From: DATCJA01 sp963734635
GTDB lineage: Bacteria; Acidobacteriota; Vicinamibacteria; Vicinamibacterales; UBA2999
Assembly (NCBI GenBank): GCA_963734635.1
Contig: CAVTIA010000013.1
Span: forward strand, 62,001-126,000
Direction: 5' to 3'
DNA length: 64,000 nt
Position numbers and translations under genes: made by a program. The notes below the pieces were generated by a model, which saw nothing but the letters and a program-made list of their open reading frames with translations, made no database searches and was not told the origin of the DNA. Position 1 is the first letter of the stretch. Each line of letters opens with the position of its first letter. This document shows, one piece after another, positions 42,150 through 51,267 of the stretch.

Positions 42150-45100
42150 ATGAGGTGGACAGATCTCGTTCGCCGAAGCCTGACCTACTACTGGCGCACG
42201 AACATTGCCGTCGTCGCCGGAATCGCGACTGCGGTCGCGGTCCTGGCAGGGGCGCTGCTGGTCGGCGATTCAGTGCGCGGCAGCTTGCGCGATCTGGTGG
42301 CCGAGCGCCTCGGCCGGTACTGACCACGTCGTTCTCTCTGTTGAATTCTTCCGCGAGGAGCTGGCTGACGGCCTGAAAACAACCGAATCGTTCAACGCCT
42401 CGTTCTCGGGTGCAGCACCGCTCATCGCGCTGCCCGGATTTGCCAGCGATCCCGCGAGCGGACGGCGCGTTGGCCGGGTCCGCATCTACGGTGTAGATGA
42501 GCGGTTCTGGCAATTTCACAACCTTTCCCCGCGGGAGCTGGAATCCGGTGAAGCGCTTGTCAGTCGGGCGCTCGCGAGTGAGCTCAACGCCGCACCTGGC
42601 AGCGTGGTCCTCGTCCGTCTGCAGCTTCCGTCTGAAATCCCGCTCGAATCGCTGCAAGGCCGGAAGGAGAGCACCGGAACCACTCTCAGAGTCACGGTCA
42701 GCGACATCGTGCCCGCGCCTGATCTCGGTGATTTCTCGCTCGACGCGCAGCAGGGCGAGGTTCGCGCCGTCTTCGTGCCCTTATCTTTCATCCAGCGGGA
42801 GCTGTCGATACGAGGGCGAGTCAATACGATTCTCGTTTCCGTCAAGCCCGACGCTGTCGTCGAGGGTGATGCCGTGATGCTCGAGGAGCACCTGCGGCGT
42901 CTGGCGACGCTCGATGATGTCGGACTGTCGGTGACATCGATCGACGAACGAGGTGTGCTCGCAGTCAACTCGTCCGCAGGTCTGTTGACCGATACCCAGG
43001 CGCGAGCCGCGCTGGAGGCACTGGAACGAGCCGGGATGAAGGCTCAGCCCGTATTTACCTATCTCGCAAACACGCTTCGCGCGGGTGACCGGGAGATCCC
43101 GTATTCGCTCGTCACCGCGGTGGACTTGTCAACCCTCGTGCCGGTGCTGCCGACATCGCAGGCTGAACCTCCAATCGTTCTCAACGAGTGGGCGGCTCGC
43201 GAGCTCGAGGCGGCGGCAGGCGATGCGGTGACGCTGGAGTACTACCTGTGGGAGGATCCCGGCCGGCTCGTCACTCGTCAGTCCTCGTTCCGGGTCGCGG
43301 CCGTCGTACCTGTGGCAGCGGGAGATCGCGACCTTGCGCCCGTGTATCCGGGCATCAGTGATTCGCCGACGCTCGGCGATTGGGATCCACCGTTTCCGAT
43401 CGACTTGCGCCGAATCCGTCCCGTCGACGAAGCGTACTGGCAGCAGTACCGCACGACGCCCAAGGCGTTCATCCCGCTCGAAACCGGACAGCAGCTCTGG
43501 CAATCGCGATACGGCGCGCTGACGTCGATTCGCGTTGCGCCGGCCGTGGGTCGGCCGCTCGCGGAGGCGCGCCAGACGTTCGAACAGCAGCTCCGGGAGC
43601 ACATCGATCCGCTGGCCACCGGCCTTGCGGTGCGCGACGTGCGCTCGAGCGGCATGGCGGCATCCAGTGGGGCGACCGAATTTGGCACCTATTTCGTGTA
43701 CTTCAGCCTCTTCATCGTCGTTTCGGCGTTGTTGCTTGCGGCGCTGTTCTTCAAGCTTGGCATCGAGCACCGGGCGTCCGAGGTAGGCCTGTTGAGATCG
43801 GTTGGCTTCGGACCGGGCGCCGTGCGGCGCCTGTTTCTGGGCGAGGGCATTCTCCTGGCGCTGGCAGGCAGTGCGTTGGGTATCCCGGGTGCCATTGCCT
43901 ACGCCGCGCTGTTGATGACGGCGCTGGGTTCGTGGTGGGTGGATGCAGTCGGCACCGAAGCGCTGACGCTGCACGTGTCGATCGTCTCGCTGCTGGCAGG
44001 AGCGGTCGGTGGGATTGCTGCCGCAGTCGCATGTATCTGGTGGACCTTGCGCAGCCTGGCAGCGATTTCCGAGCGGAGCCTGCTCGCGGGCCGGATTGAC
44101 CAAACTGACGACGCGGGATTGCCCGCCAGCGACGCTCAACGAAAACGACGCGCGTTCATGTGGCATCTCATCGGCGGCCGTGGGCACGCGACGCGCCGTA
44201 CCGCCGTTGTGCTCGCGCTGTTCGGCGTCGCATTGCTGACGGCGTCTGCGACGAGGCGTATCGATTCCGCCGGCGGCTTCTTTGGGGCCGGAGCGCTGCT
44301 GCTTGCCTCCTCGCTCTCTCTGTTTGCCGCCGCTTTCCGCGCACCCGTTCGCCGTGTCGTCGATGGTCGTGGCTGGCGAGCCGTCTCGCGGCTCGGGCTG
44401 CGCAGCACCGCCTACCGACCGGGCCGAAGCGTTCTTTCGATATCGGTGGTCGCAGCGGCGACTTTCATCCTCATCTCGGTGGACGCCTTCCGGCGCGACG
44501 TCAACGTCGCGCAAGGGGACAAGCAGTCGGGGCTCGGAGGCTATACGTTGCTCGTCGAGACCCTCCTTCCCATTGCGCACGATCCGAACACGCCCGAGGG
44601 ACGGCAATCGCTCAACCTTGGCGATCTTGAAAACGTCACGTTCGAGCCGTTTCGGGTTCGGCCTGGCGACGATGCGAGCTGTCTGAATCTGTATGCGCCG
44701 CAAAACCCACGGATTGTTGCGCCGCGGGACGGCTTTCTCGACGAAGGACGGTTTGCGTTTCAGCAGTCGCTTGCGGTGACCGACGCCGAGCGGGCGAACC
44801 CATGGCTGCTCCTGAGGCGCGCGGAGCCGGACGGGGCGGTGCCGGTGATTGCGGATGCGAACTCGATGACCTACGTACTCCACCGGCGCCTCGGCGAGGA
44901 CATCGTGATCACACATGCGGGGCGGCAGGTCCACCTTCGGCTCGTTGCGGCGCTTCGCGACAGTATCTTCCAGGGCGAGCTGCTGATGGCGCCGGCCAGG
45001 TTCGTCGAGCTGTTCCCCGAGCAGGAGGGCTATCAGCTGTTGCTCGCCGAAACGCCGTCAGGGGAGATCTCCGCCGTCGCCGGTCGAATCGAGGATGCGC

Positions 45101-45552
45101 TTGCCGATTTCGGCGCAGACGCCACCAGCACCGCACAGCGTCTCGCAACGTTTCATCGCGTCGAGAATACGTATCTGTCGACGTTCCAGACGCTCGGAGG
45201 GCTGGGTCTGTTACTCGGAACGGTCGGGCTGGCGACCGTGATGCTGCGAAATGCGGTGGAACGGCGGCGTGAAATGGGACTGCTTGGCGCCGTGGGCTAT
45301 CAGCGGCGACACTTCCTGATGATGGCCGCAGCCGAAAATGCGCTGTTACTGACTGGCGGCCTCGTTGCCGGCAGCCTGTGTGCGGCGATTGCGATTGCGC
45401 CAGCCGTTGCCGAGCGCGGTGGCCGAATGCCGTTGACAGCCGCCGGCGGCTTGCTCATATTCGCGGTGTTGGTGGTGGGCCTGCTGTCGTCGCTCGTGGC
45501 TACGCGTCTTGTGATGCGCGCGCCGGTGGTGGAATCTCTGAAGTCAGAGTGA
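42150..45552 (+). CDS. Large FtsX/MacB-type ABC transporter permease, frameshifted
   Basis: The gene begins at ATG 42150 with a first helix (IAVVAGIATAVAVLAGALLV), GDSVRGSLRDLV and RLGR, then needs a +1 shift in GGTAC at 42316-42320 to continue TDHVVLSVEFFREEL. The restored protein is about 1133 residues with two FtsX-type permease blocks: one at about residues 510-640 (FIVVSALLLAALFFKLG, GLLRSVGFGPGAVRRLF) and one at the C-terminus (GLLLGTVGLATVMLRNAVE, RREMGLLGAVGYQRR). The large periplasmic part lies between. No ATPase gene is adjacent. Its stop overlaps the next ATG (TGATG). Confidence 0.78.
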
Positions 45553-47036
45553 TGCTCAAACGCGCGTTGTCAGCGATCGCAGTTCTGATTGCCGCCACGG
45601 CAGCCGTGGCGGCGGTGCTGTATCTCTTCTTCGACCTTCGAGTAGGGTTGGACGGCGGCGGGACCCCGCATCTGGCATTTGTTGTCGACAACGACACGCA
45701 AGCCGACGTGGTTGCGCGTCATCGCGAAGCGCAGCGACGTGAGCCGCCGCAAGAGGCCGCTTCCCGAGACCTTGTCGAAGCACACGTCGCTAAGCCATCG
45801 TCATCAGAACCTGTCGACGCCGAGCGCGTGACCGCGGCCGACCAGGCGCCCGTCGGGGCCAAAAGGCCGCTCCCTGCGGCGAAGCCGTATTGGACCGACT
45901 TTCGAGGTCCGTTCCGCGACGGTCACTACCGCGAGCAGCCGATTCGAACGAACTGGCCCGCAAACGGGCTGAAGCCTGTATGGAAGCAGCCGATTGGCGG
46001 CGGTTACTCGTCGTTCGTCATTGCCAGGAACCGTGCATTCACGATCGAGCAGCGCGGCCCTCAGGAAGTGGTGGCCGGCTACGATGTGCGGACCGGCCGC
46101 GAACTGTGGACGAACGGCTGGAACGCCCTCTTTACCGAGTCGCTCGGCGGCGACGGTCCGCGCGCGACCCCGACGTGGGCCGACGGCATCGTGTACGCAC
46201 TTGGCGCCACCGGCGAGCTCCGTGCGCTCGACGAGGGCTCAGGCCGTGTTTTGTGGCGAACGAACATCATCGACGAGAACGGCGCCACTAATCTCGACTG
46301 GGGGATGGCTGCGTCGCCTCTCGTCGTAGGCGAGACTGTCGTCGTACTGCCCGGTGGGCCCAATGGTCATTCGGTCGTGGCTTACAACCGACGCACTGGA
46401 AAGCGCGCGTGGTCGGCGCTCGGCGACAAGCAGGCCTATTCGTCCCCGATGCTGGTCACGCTTGGCGGCGTCCCGCAGATCATCGTCTTTGCAGCGACGC
46501 GATTGATGGGTCTGTCTCCCGATAAGGGCGAGTTGTTGTGGGACTATCCGTGGCAGACGCCGTTCGACATCAACGCGGGACAGCCACTGCTCGTCGGCGA
46601 CAACCGCATCTTCTTGTCGTCCGGCTATGGTACTGGTGCCGGGGTCATCGAGCTGACTCCGAATGGCTCGCGGTTCTCCGTGCGCGAAGTCTGGCGAAAC
46701 AATCGGATGAAGAATCAGTTCACCAGCTCGGTGCTGCACGAAGGCTTCGTGTACGGACTGGACGAGGCAATTCTGGCCTGTCTCGACGTCGCCACCGGCC
46801 AACTCCGGTGGAAGGGAGGTCGGTACGGTTACGGGCAGTTGCTTCTTGCCAACGGCCAACTGATCGTTCTCGCGGAAAACGGTGATCTGGCGCTCGTCCG
46901 TGCCACTCCGGAGCGTCACGAGGAACTGGCGCGGTTTCCCGTGCTCAACGGAAAAACGTGGAATCATCCTGCGATGGCCGACGGACACCTGCTCATCCGC
47001 AACCTCGCCGAAATGGCGGCATTCGATCTGAGATGA
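45552..47036 (+). CDS. Membrane-anchored PQQ-like beta-propeller protein, copy 1
   Basis: The 494-residue protein has an N-terminal helix (AVLIAATAAVAAVLYLFF), a charged linker, and from about residue 115 a beta-propeller of the PQQ/quinoprotein type with repeated blades such as VVAGYDVRTGRELWTNGW, LRALDEGSGRVLWR and ACLDVATGQLRWKGG. Catalytic residues of PQQ dehydrogenases are not seen, so a binding or scaffold role is more likely than alcohol oxidation. It overlaps both neighbours by start/stop codons and is followed by a paralogous propeller. Confidence 0.78.
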   Translation: MLKRALSAIAVLIAATAAVAAVLYLFFDLRVGLDGGGTPHLAFVVDNDTQADVVARHREAQRREPPQEAASRDLVEAHVAKPSSSEPVDAERVTAADQAPVGAKRPLPAAKPYWTDFRGPFRDGHYREQPIRTNWPANGLKPVWKQPIGGGYSSFVIARNRAFTIEQRGPQEVVAGYDVRTGRELWTNGWNALFTESLGGDGPRATPTWADGIVYALGATGELRALDEGSGRVLWRTNIIDENGATNLDWGMAASPLVVGETVVVLPGGPNGHSVVAYNRRTGKRAWSALGDKQAYSSPMLVTLGGVPQIIVFAATRLMGLSPDKGELLWDYPWQTPFDINAGQPLLVGDNRIFLSSGYGTGAGVIELTPNGSRFSVREVWRNNRMKNQFTSSVLHEGFVYGLDEAILACLDVATGQLRWKGGRYGYGQLLLANGQLIVLAENGDLALVRATPERHEELARFPVLNGKTWNHPAMADGHLLIRNLAEMAAFDLR

Positions 47037-48316
47037 CCTGGAGGTATTCGGCATTCGTCCTCGGCCTCGCGTTGCTGGCCAACCTGGCCGGGGAGCGTCA
47101 GGCTCCGGGGCAGGAGCCCGCAGTCAGAATGATTGCGGACGAGGGCGAGGGCGCGAAGTACTGGCCTCGGTGGCGAGGGCCGTCGGGGCAGGGGCTCGTC
47201 ACCGGCAACGAATACCCCGACACCTGGTCCGCAACCCAGAACATCCTCTGGAAGACTCCGGTGCCGGGGAACGGCAACTCGTCGCCGATCGTGTGGGGCG
47301 ACCGTATCTTCGTCACCACAGCCAACGACGGCGGCCGGCGATTATCGCTGCTTGCGTATCGTCGTTCGGACGGCCGACTGCTGTGGGAGGCTGCGGCGCC
47401 AACGGGTCGCACCGATTCCGGCTCGCACTACAAGAATGGTCATGCCTCCGCGACGCCGGCGACCGACGGAGAACGCGTCTACGTATCGTTCGGCGCGCGG
47501 GGACTCTTCGCGTTCGACCTCAACGGCAAGCTCGTGTGGCAGCGCGACCTCGGGCCGATGGACGCCTATCACGGCGCGGCCGGCTCGCCGCTTCTGTTGA
47601 GGGATCGGATCATCCTCTATCAGGATCAGTACTCGGCCTCATTCATCGCCGCTTTCGACACGCGTACAGGACGCGAGCTGTGGCGCACCCGACGAAATGC
47701 AAACGTTGGATGGGGCACGCCCATCGCCATTCGCGCGGCTGGCAGAGATGAAGTGATCGTCAACAGCCAGCAGTGGGTGCACTCGTACGATCCGGCCAGC
47801 GGCAAGGAGCTGTGGCGCTGCGGCGGCACCACCTACGAGGTGATTCCGACGCCGGTCGTCGGGTACGGGCTCGTCTTCTGTTCCTCCGGTCGAGCCGGTC
47901 CGACGCTCGCCATCAAACCAGGCGGCAGCGGCGATGTGACGCGGACGCATCTTGCATGGGAAAGCCCTCGCGGGTCGCCATTCGTCCCGTCGCCTATTCT
48001 TTATGGCGAGCAGCTTTACATGGTCAACGACATGGCCAGCATCGTCACCTCGTTCGCCGCGCAGAGCGGCAAAGTTCTGTGGCAGGGACGACTCGGTGTC
48101 GCGCAGCGAGAAGGATTCTCCGCGTCGCCGGTCGCGGTCGATGGGAAGGTCTTCTTCACCAATGACGACGGTGACACGTTCGTGCTGCGAGCCGGCGCCA
48201 CATTCGAGATCCTGCACGTAAACCGGATTGGCGAGACCACGCTCGCGTCGCCAGCGCTCGTCGACGGACGCTGGTACATCAGGACCGATCGCAATCTCTA
48301 CGCGATTGGAAAGTAG
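47033..48316 (+). CDS. Exported PQQ-like beta-propeller protein, copy 2
   Basis: The 427-residue protein has a signal peptide (AFVLGLALLANLAGE) and the opening block YWPRWRGPSGQG / ILWKTPVPGNGNSSPIVW common in acidobacterial and planctomycete exported PQQ-like proteins. Blades follow with LLAYRRSDGRLLWE, LFAFDLNGKLVWQRDL and AAFDTRTGRELWRTRRN. Start ATG 47033 overlaps the upstream stop (ATGA). Together with copy 1 and the large permease it forms a coupled three-gene unit acting at or outside the inner membrane; substrate unknown. Confidence 0.8.
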   Translation: MTWRYSAFVLGLALLANLAGERQAPGQEPAVRMIADEGEGAKYWPRWRGPSGQGLVTGNEYPDTWSATQNILWKTPVPGNGNSSPIVWGDRIFVTTANDGGRRLSLLAYRRSDGRLLWEAAAPTGRTDSGSHYKNGHASATPATDGERVYVSFGARGLFAFDLNGKLVWQRDLGPMDAYHGAAGSPLLLRDRIILYQDQYSASFIAAFDTRTGRELWRTRRNANVGWGTPIAIRAAGRDEVIVNSQQWVHSYDPASGKELWRCGGTTYEVIPTPVVGYGLVFCSSGRAGPTLAIKPGGSGDVTRTHLAWESPRGSPFVPSPILYGEQLYMVNDMASIVTSFAAQSGKVLWQGRLGVAQREGFSASPVAVDGKVFFTNDDGDTFVLRAGATFEILHVNRIGETTLASPALVDGRWYIRTDRNLYAIGK

Positions 48317-48325
48317 GGCGCGGCT

Positions 48326-48804
48326 TTACGCGGCCGGGCGATAGTACAAGACGAGCGCTGCGCCGACAGAAGCCAGGCCGAACCCCACGAACAGCAGCGG
48401 ATTGATTGCCTGCTTCGGCGGGTGGATGGCCATCGACACGAGCACGTTCACGATGGGCGCGCCACCGAACACGAGCGGCATCACGTATACAGGAAGCCCA
48501 CCGAAGCGAAACGACCAGATGATGCAGACCGCACCGGCAGCGCCGAGCGCGCCGGCAACGGTGGCCGCAACCAGCCCGCCTGTGTTGAATCCGGCGAGTT
48601 CACCCTGAGCGCCGAGACCGGCGACAGGGCACGATCACGCCGATCAGGAAGTACGCAACACCGACGCAGAGCAGCGCCTTGAGCGGGTTTCCGAGCTGCA
48701 CCTGCACCATGATGGAGCAGCGCGCCATATGCGCCCCACGACAAGATGGCTCCCGCAACGAAGATGATCCACGCCATACGTTTCGGCCTCGCTTGTGTTG
48801 TCAT
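48326..48804 (-). CDS. Small multi-helix membrane protein (EamA-like), two frameshifts
   Basis: From ATG 48804 the frame reads MAWIIFVAGAILSWGAYGALLHH. After a +1 shift near 48698-48708 it reads NPLKALLCVGVAYFLIGVIVP. After a second +1 shift near 48620-48630 it reads VAGLGAQGELAGFNTGG, AGAVCIIWSFRFGGLPVYVM, PLVFGGAPIVNVLVSM and NPLLFVGFGLASVGAALVL to the stop at 48326. The combined 158-residue product has about four to five helices and would be a short EamA/DMT-like protein. The first break lies in GCACC pentamers. Function unknown. Confidence 0.6.
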
Positions 48805-48835
48805 GTGATGGCTTGCGAACCGGATTGTATGTCAA

Positions 48836-48863
48836 TTGGCGCACCGATGGTCCGTGCTAGGAT
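48836..48863 (+). promoter_or_regulatory. Candidate sigma70 promoter of DUF805 gene
   Basis: TTGGCG (48836-48841) and TAGGAT (48858-48863) are separated by 16 bases. The DUF805 ATG at 48908 is 44 bases downstream with a good ribosome site GAGGAGG at 48897-48903. Confidence 0.45.
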
Positions 48864-48907
48864 TTGGCCGCTTCGGCTGGGCGATATCACTCGATCGAGG
48901 AGGCGAC

Positions 48908-49411
48908 ATGCGCTGGTATCTCGAGGCCATGAAGAAGTATGCCGTGTTCAGCGGCCGCGCCCGGCGGAAGGAGTACTGGATGTTCACGTTGATGAACCTC
49001 CTTATCGTCTTCGTGCTTGGCATCGTTGAGGGGATTCTACGCATCGCTTCGGACAGTGACGAAAGCGTCCTCGGGGGCGTTTACATTCTCGCCACATTGA
49101 TTCCCGGCATCGCCGTCGGCGTGAGAAGGATGCACGACACGGATCACGGCGGCTGGTGGTTTCTCGTTCCGATCGTCAACCTCATTTTTGCCATTCAAGG
49201 GGGACAGCAGGGCCCGAATCGATTCGGACCTGACCCAAAGGAGCCAGTGGTCGGGGGCGCCGCTGTCGCTGCAGGAGCCGTGGCGGTAGGGTACGCCCTG
49301 CCTCTCGCTCAGTCTGGCGCGCCGACGGCGTTCTGCGCTCGCTGCGGTTCGAGATTTCCTGAAAACGCAGCCTACTGTCCGGGATGTGGCGCAGCGAGAA
49401 CGTCGTCGTAA
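48908..49411 (+). CDS. DUF805 membrane protein with C-terminal zinc ribbon
   Basis: The 167-residue protein shows the DUF805 pattern: WYLEAMKKYAVFSGRARRKEYW at the start, helices FTLMNLLIVFVLGIVEGIL, VGVRRMHDTDHGGWWFLVPI and the following hydrophobic segment. The C-terminus adds a zinc ribbon CARCGSRF / CPGCG. ATG 48908 is preceded by GAGGAGG, so the longer upstream frame is rejected. DUF805 proteins are small inner-membrane proteins of unknown role. Confidence 0.85.
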   Translation: MRWYLEAMKKYAVFSGRARRKEYWMFTLMNLLIVFVLGIVEGILRIASDSDESVLGGVYILATLIPGIAVGVRRMHDTDHGGWWFLVPIVNLIFAIQGGQQGPNRFGPDPKEPVVGGAAVAAGAVAVGYALPLAQSGAPTAFCARCGSRFPENAAYCPGCGAARTSS

Positions 49412-49491
49412 ATAACGAACGCTGCGGCGCCCTGAACAGGTTACGAGGCTCTCTGCGCCGTTGAATTCGACGCCAGCACATTTCCCACCGA

Positions 49492-49650
49492 GGTCCGTTT
49501 TGCCGCCGACAGCGCACACTTAAACTCGTGGAATCGGGGTTGAGTGAGATCCATGCCTGCCGCGATTGTCACAAGACGTTCACCCTGAAGAAGCCATCAC
49601 CGCCGTTGTTCGCTCGTGCGTCAGGACGCGGGAACTGGGAGCAGGGGTGA
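49492..49650 (+). pseudogene. Decayed zinc-ribbon mini-gene (copy A)
   Basis: The frame reads GPFCRRQRTLKLVESG, HACRDCHKTFTLKKP and SGRGNWEQG and closely follows the gene at 49889, including the same C-terminal end. The first cysteine of the first CxxC is replaced by glycine and no start codon lies in frame upstream. It is part of a direct duplication: about 250 bases from 49492 match 49914-50160 at high identity. The rest of the gap 49412-49888 holds the truncated partner gene below and a short direct repeat ATGAAGCCCACT at 49846-49869. Confidence 0.6.
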
Positions 49651-49657
49651 ATGAACA

Positions 49658-49741
49658 TCACTGCGCGTCCGTCTTGCCGATGCGCGCCCAGAAGCGCACG
49701 AGCGTGTCGCGCAGCGCCGACCGCTCGCGTGCTAACCGAAC
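49658..49741 (-). pseudogene. Truncated copy of the small coiled-coil gene
   Basis: The sequence matches the last 28 codons of the minus-strand gene at 50078-50242 (LTRERAALRD..., ending KTDAQ) with a few changes, then similarity stops abruptly near 49741. It belongs to the same duplicated unit as the decayed zinc-ribbon copy A. Confidence 0.5.
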
Positions 49742-49888
49742 CGTCTGGCGCATGTGCTTGATCGTTCCGCTCGCGTTGACTACGATGGCGCTCTGTTTCT
49801 GACTTTTTGAACCCGCCCCACCTTCGCGTCTGGCGAAGCAGCTTCATGAAGCCCACTCATGAAGCCCACTTTCTTGGAGGCTGCTGCT

Positions 49889-50071
49889 GTGCCAGATACC
49901 TCGCATCCGACGTGTCCGTTTTGCCACCGACGGGACACTCTAAAAGCCGTCGAATCGCTGTTGACCGAGATCCATATCTGCCGCGATTGTTACAAGACGT
50001 TCACCCTGGAGAAAGCCACCACGGCCGTTACCGCTCGTCCGCCAGGACGCGGGAACTGGGAGCAGGGGTGA
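49889..50071 (+). CDS. Zinc-ribbon mini-protein (copy B)
   Basis: The 60-residue product has CPFCHRRDTLKAVES and CRDCYKTFTLEK, two CxxC pairs about 19 residues apart, and a C-terminus SGRGNWEQG-like (PPGRGNWEQG). GTG 49889 is preferred because GGAGG lies 8 bases upstream and because the third copy at 50442 also begins GTG with VPD. An ATG at 49859 is possible. Similar small ribbons occur on phages and mobile elements; function unknown. It is convergent with the coiled-coil mini-gene 6 bases downstream. Confidence 0.55.
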   Translation: MPDTSHPTCPFCHRRDTLKAVESLLTEIHICRDCYKTFTLEKATTAVTARPPGRGNWEQG

Positions 50072-50077
50072 ATAACA

Positions 50078-50242
50078 TCACTGCGCGTCCGTCTTGCCGA
50101 TGCGCGCACAGAAGCGCACGAGCGTGTCACGCAGCGCCGCCCGCTCGCGTGTTAACCGCTCCAGCTCCGCGGCATACCGATCGATCGTCTGGGCGCTGAT
50201 GGGCACGCCGGCCCGCGTCAAGGTGACGCACTCATCGAGCAT
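50078..50242 (-). CDS. Small coiled-coil protein convergent to the zinc-ribbon gene
   Basis: From ATG 50242 the frame gives 54 residues: LDECVTLTRAGVPISAQTID, then RYAAELERLTRERAALRDTL, a clear heptad-like helix, ending IGKTDAQ. The same frame is open further upstream with LVDQIDRLAAM, but without a start, while another frame has MNSDAEMLQAMEHL from 50316; a missing base near 50275 could join them. The function is unknown. The gene pair with the zinc ribbon is partly duplicated at 49492-49741. Confidence 0.45.
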   Translation of the reverse strand: MLDECVTLTRAGVPISAQTIDRYAAELERLTRERAALRDTLVRFCARIGKTDAQ

Positions 50243-50441
50243 GGCCGCCAGGCGATCGATCTGATCGACCAGGTCAGGTGTTCCATCGCTTGCAGCATCT
50301 CGGCGTCGCTGTTCATATCGCCTCTCACAAGACCGACCTTGGCACTGCGCTCGCTAGGTCATCCGCCTCCGCATTCATACAGATATAGGCCCTTGGGCGT
50401 ATTGCAACAGGTACATTAGCGGACTTAAGCTGACTCAAGCG

Positions 50442-50609
50442 GTGCCGGACGATCTCACCGACAGTCCTCGGCGACGTTGCCCAACGTGTCAGCGACAAAA
50501 CACCGTAAAGGCCGTGGCATGGAAGTCTCGAGCGATTTATTTCTGCCCCGACTGTCGCAGGACGTTTGTCGTCCAGGAACCTGAACCTCCTCGGCCCGAG
50601 CATGTCTAG
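50442..50609 (+). CDS. Zinc-ribbon mini-protein (third copy, divergent)
   Basis: GTG 50442 opens a 55-residue frame: VPDDLTDSP, CPTCQRQNTVKAVAWKS, FCPDCRRTFVVQE and a proline-rich end. It shares the VPD start, the CxxC-RR/NTxKAV and the CxDCxxTF pattern with copy B at 49889, but is clearly more divergent. Nothing else is recognised in the stretch 50243-50441. Confidence 0.5.
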   Translation: MPDDLTDSPRRRCPTCQRQNTVKAVAWKSRAIYFCPDCRRTFVVQEPEPPRPEHV

Positions 50610-50659
50610 GAGCGGCATCGTTATTCGCATTCCGTTTGTAGCCTTTTCGTCTCATAGCC

Positions 50660-50767
50660 ACGCTGCTGTGCTAGGCGATACTGGTACTCGGGTTTCTTAG
50701 TCCGTCAGCTTTTCGACGGGAGGAAACCCACAGGGAAGGGACGCCGCATGTCGGCGTCCCCTTTTCT
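50660..50767 (+). ncRNA. Candidate structured small RNA ending in an intrinsic terminator
   Basis: GGGTTTC (50690-50696) pairs with GAAACCC (50723-50729), and inside it CCGTC (50702-50706) pairs with GACGG (50715-50719), forming a nested two-stem element. It is followed after 8 bases by a strong terminator hairpin at 50738-50760 with a T-rich tail. No open frame with coding character spans it. No known RNA family is recognised. Start of the transcript is not defined. Confidence 0.35.
50738..50767 (+). terminator. Intrinsic terminator
   Basis: GGGACGCCG (50738-50746) and CGGCGTCCC (50752-50760) form a perfect 9-bp stem with loop CATGT, followed by CTTTTCT. It ends any plus-strand transcript from the zinc-ribbon region or the candidate RNA. 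Confidence 0.7.
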
Positions 50768-50883
50768 GTCCTGATTCGTCACCTTCATGCCGTCCGCCCC
50801 CCTCAGGGGTTTGGAGCAGACGAAAACACTTTCATCTAAGCTCCTCCACACGAGTCAGAGACAACTTCACATCGCGGTCACGA

Positions 50884-51267
50884 TCAGCCACGCGCGACGC
50901 CCGCCAGCGCGAGGACGACCGTCAGGAACACGTCGAGCACACCGGGTGCGGTGACAAGACGCAAGAGCCAGCGCGCGGAACGTCGGAACCACGAGCGCAT
51001 GTATGGAGCGTGCTCTTTCAGTGACGCAGGCGGCGCTTCATCTTGTCGAGTTCCTCGCGGGCCCGTTCTCTCAACAAGACTTCCGTTCGATTCGAGTGCG
51101 CGTTTCACCTGTTCCGCGTTGAACCCTTCATTGCGTAACTGTGGCTCCAGGTCCGCGCGCGCCGTCTCCACCACTTCGTCGAGGTAGGCGTCGGCCGCTG
51201 CCTCATCGAACGGATCGACCTGCACCCAGACGAGTCCGTCCGCCGGCGGGTGTGGTGGCCGCATCAT
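50884..51267 (-). CDS. Phage-module protein with C-terminal membrane helix
   Basis: The 127-residue product has an acidic N-terminal half (DPFDEAAADAYLDEVVETA) and one probable helix at the C-terminus (VLDVFLTVVLALAGVARG). The start ATG 51267 overlaps the stop of the preceding gene (ATGATG), so the longer frame is rejected. It is the last gene of the minus-strand phage module. A holin-like or accessory membrane role is conceivable, but no family is recognised. Confidence 0.5.
   Translation of the reverse strand: MMRPPHPPADGLVWVQVDPFDEAAADAYLDEVVETARADLEPQLRNEGFNAEQVKRALESNGSLVERTGPRGTRQDEAPPASLKEHAPYMRSWFRRSARWLLRLVTAPGVLDVFLTVVLALAGVARG

Noticed and set aside
43129..44934. Minus-strand open frame of 601 codons opposite the FtsX permease
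   Set aside because: Arginine/glutamine-rich composition without domains, typical of an antisense shadow of a GC-rich gene; the plus strand encodes recognisable permease segments.
49859..50071. Transposase fragment, because of the zinc ribbon and nearby duplication
   Set aside because: No DDE, HUH or recombinase motif is present and the duplicated block has no terminal inverted repeats; treated as small zinc-ribbon genes.
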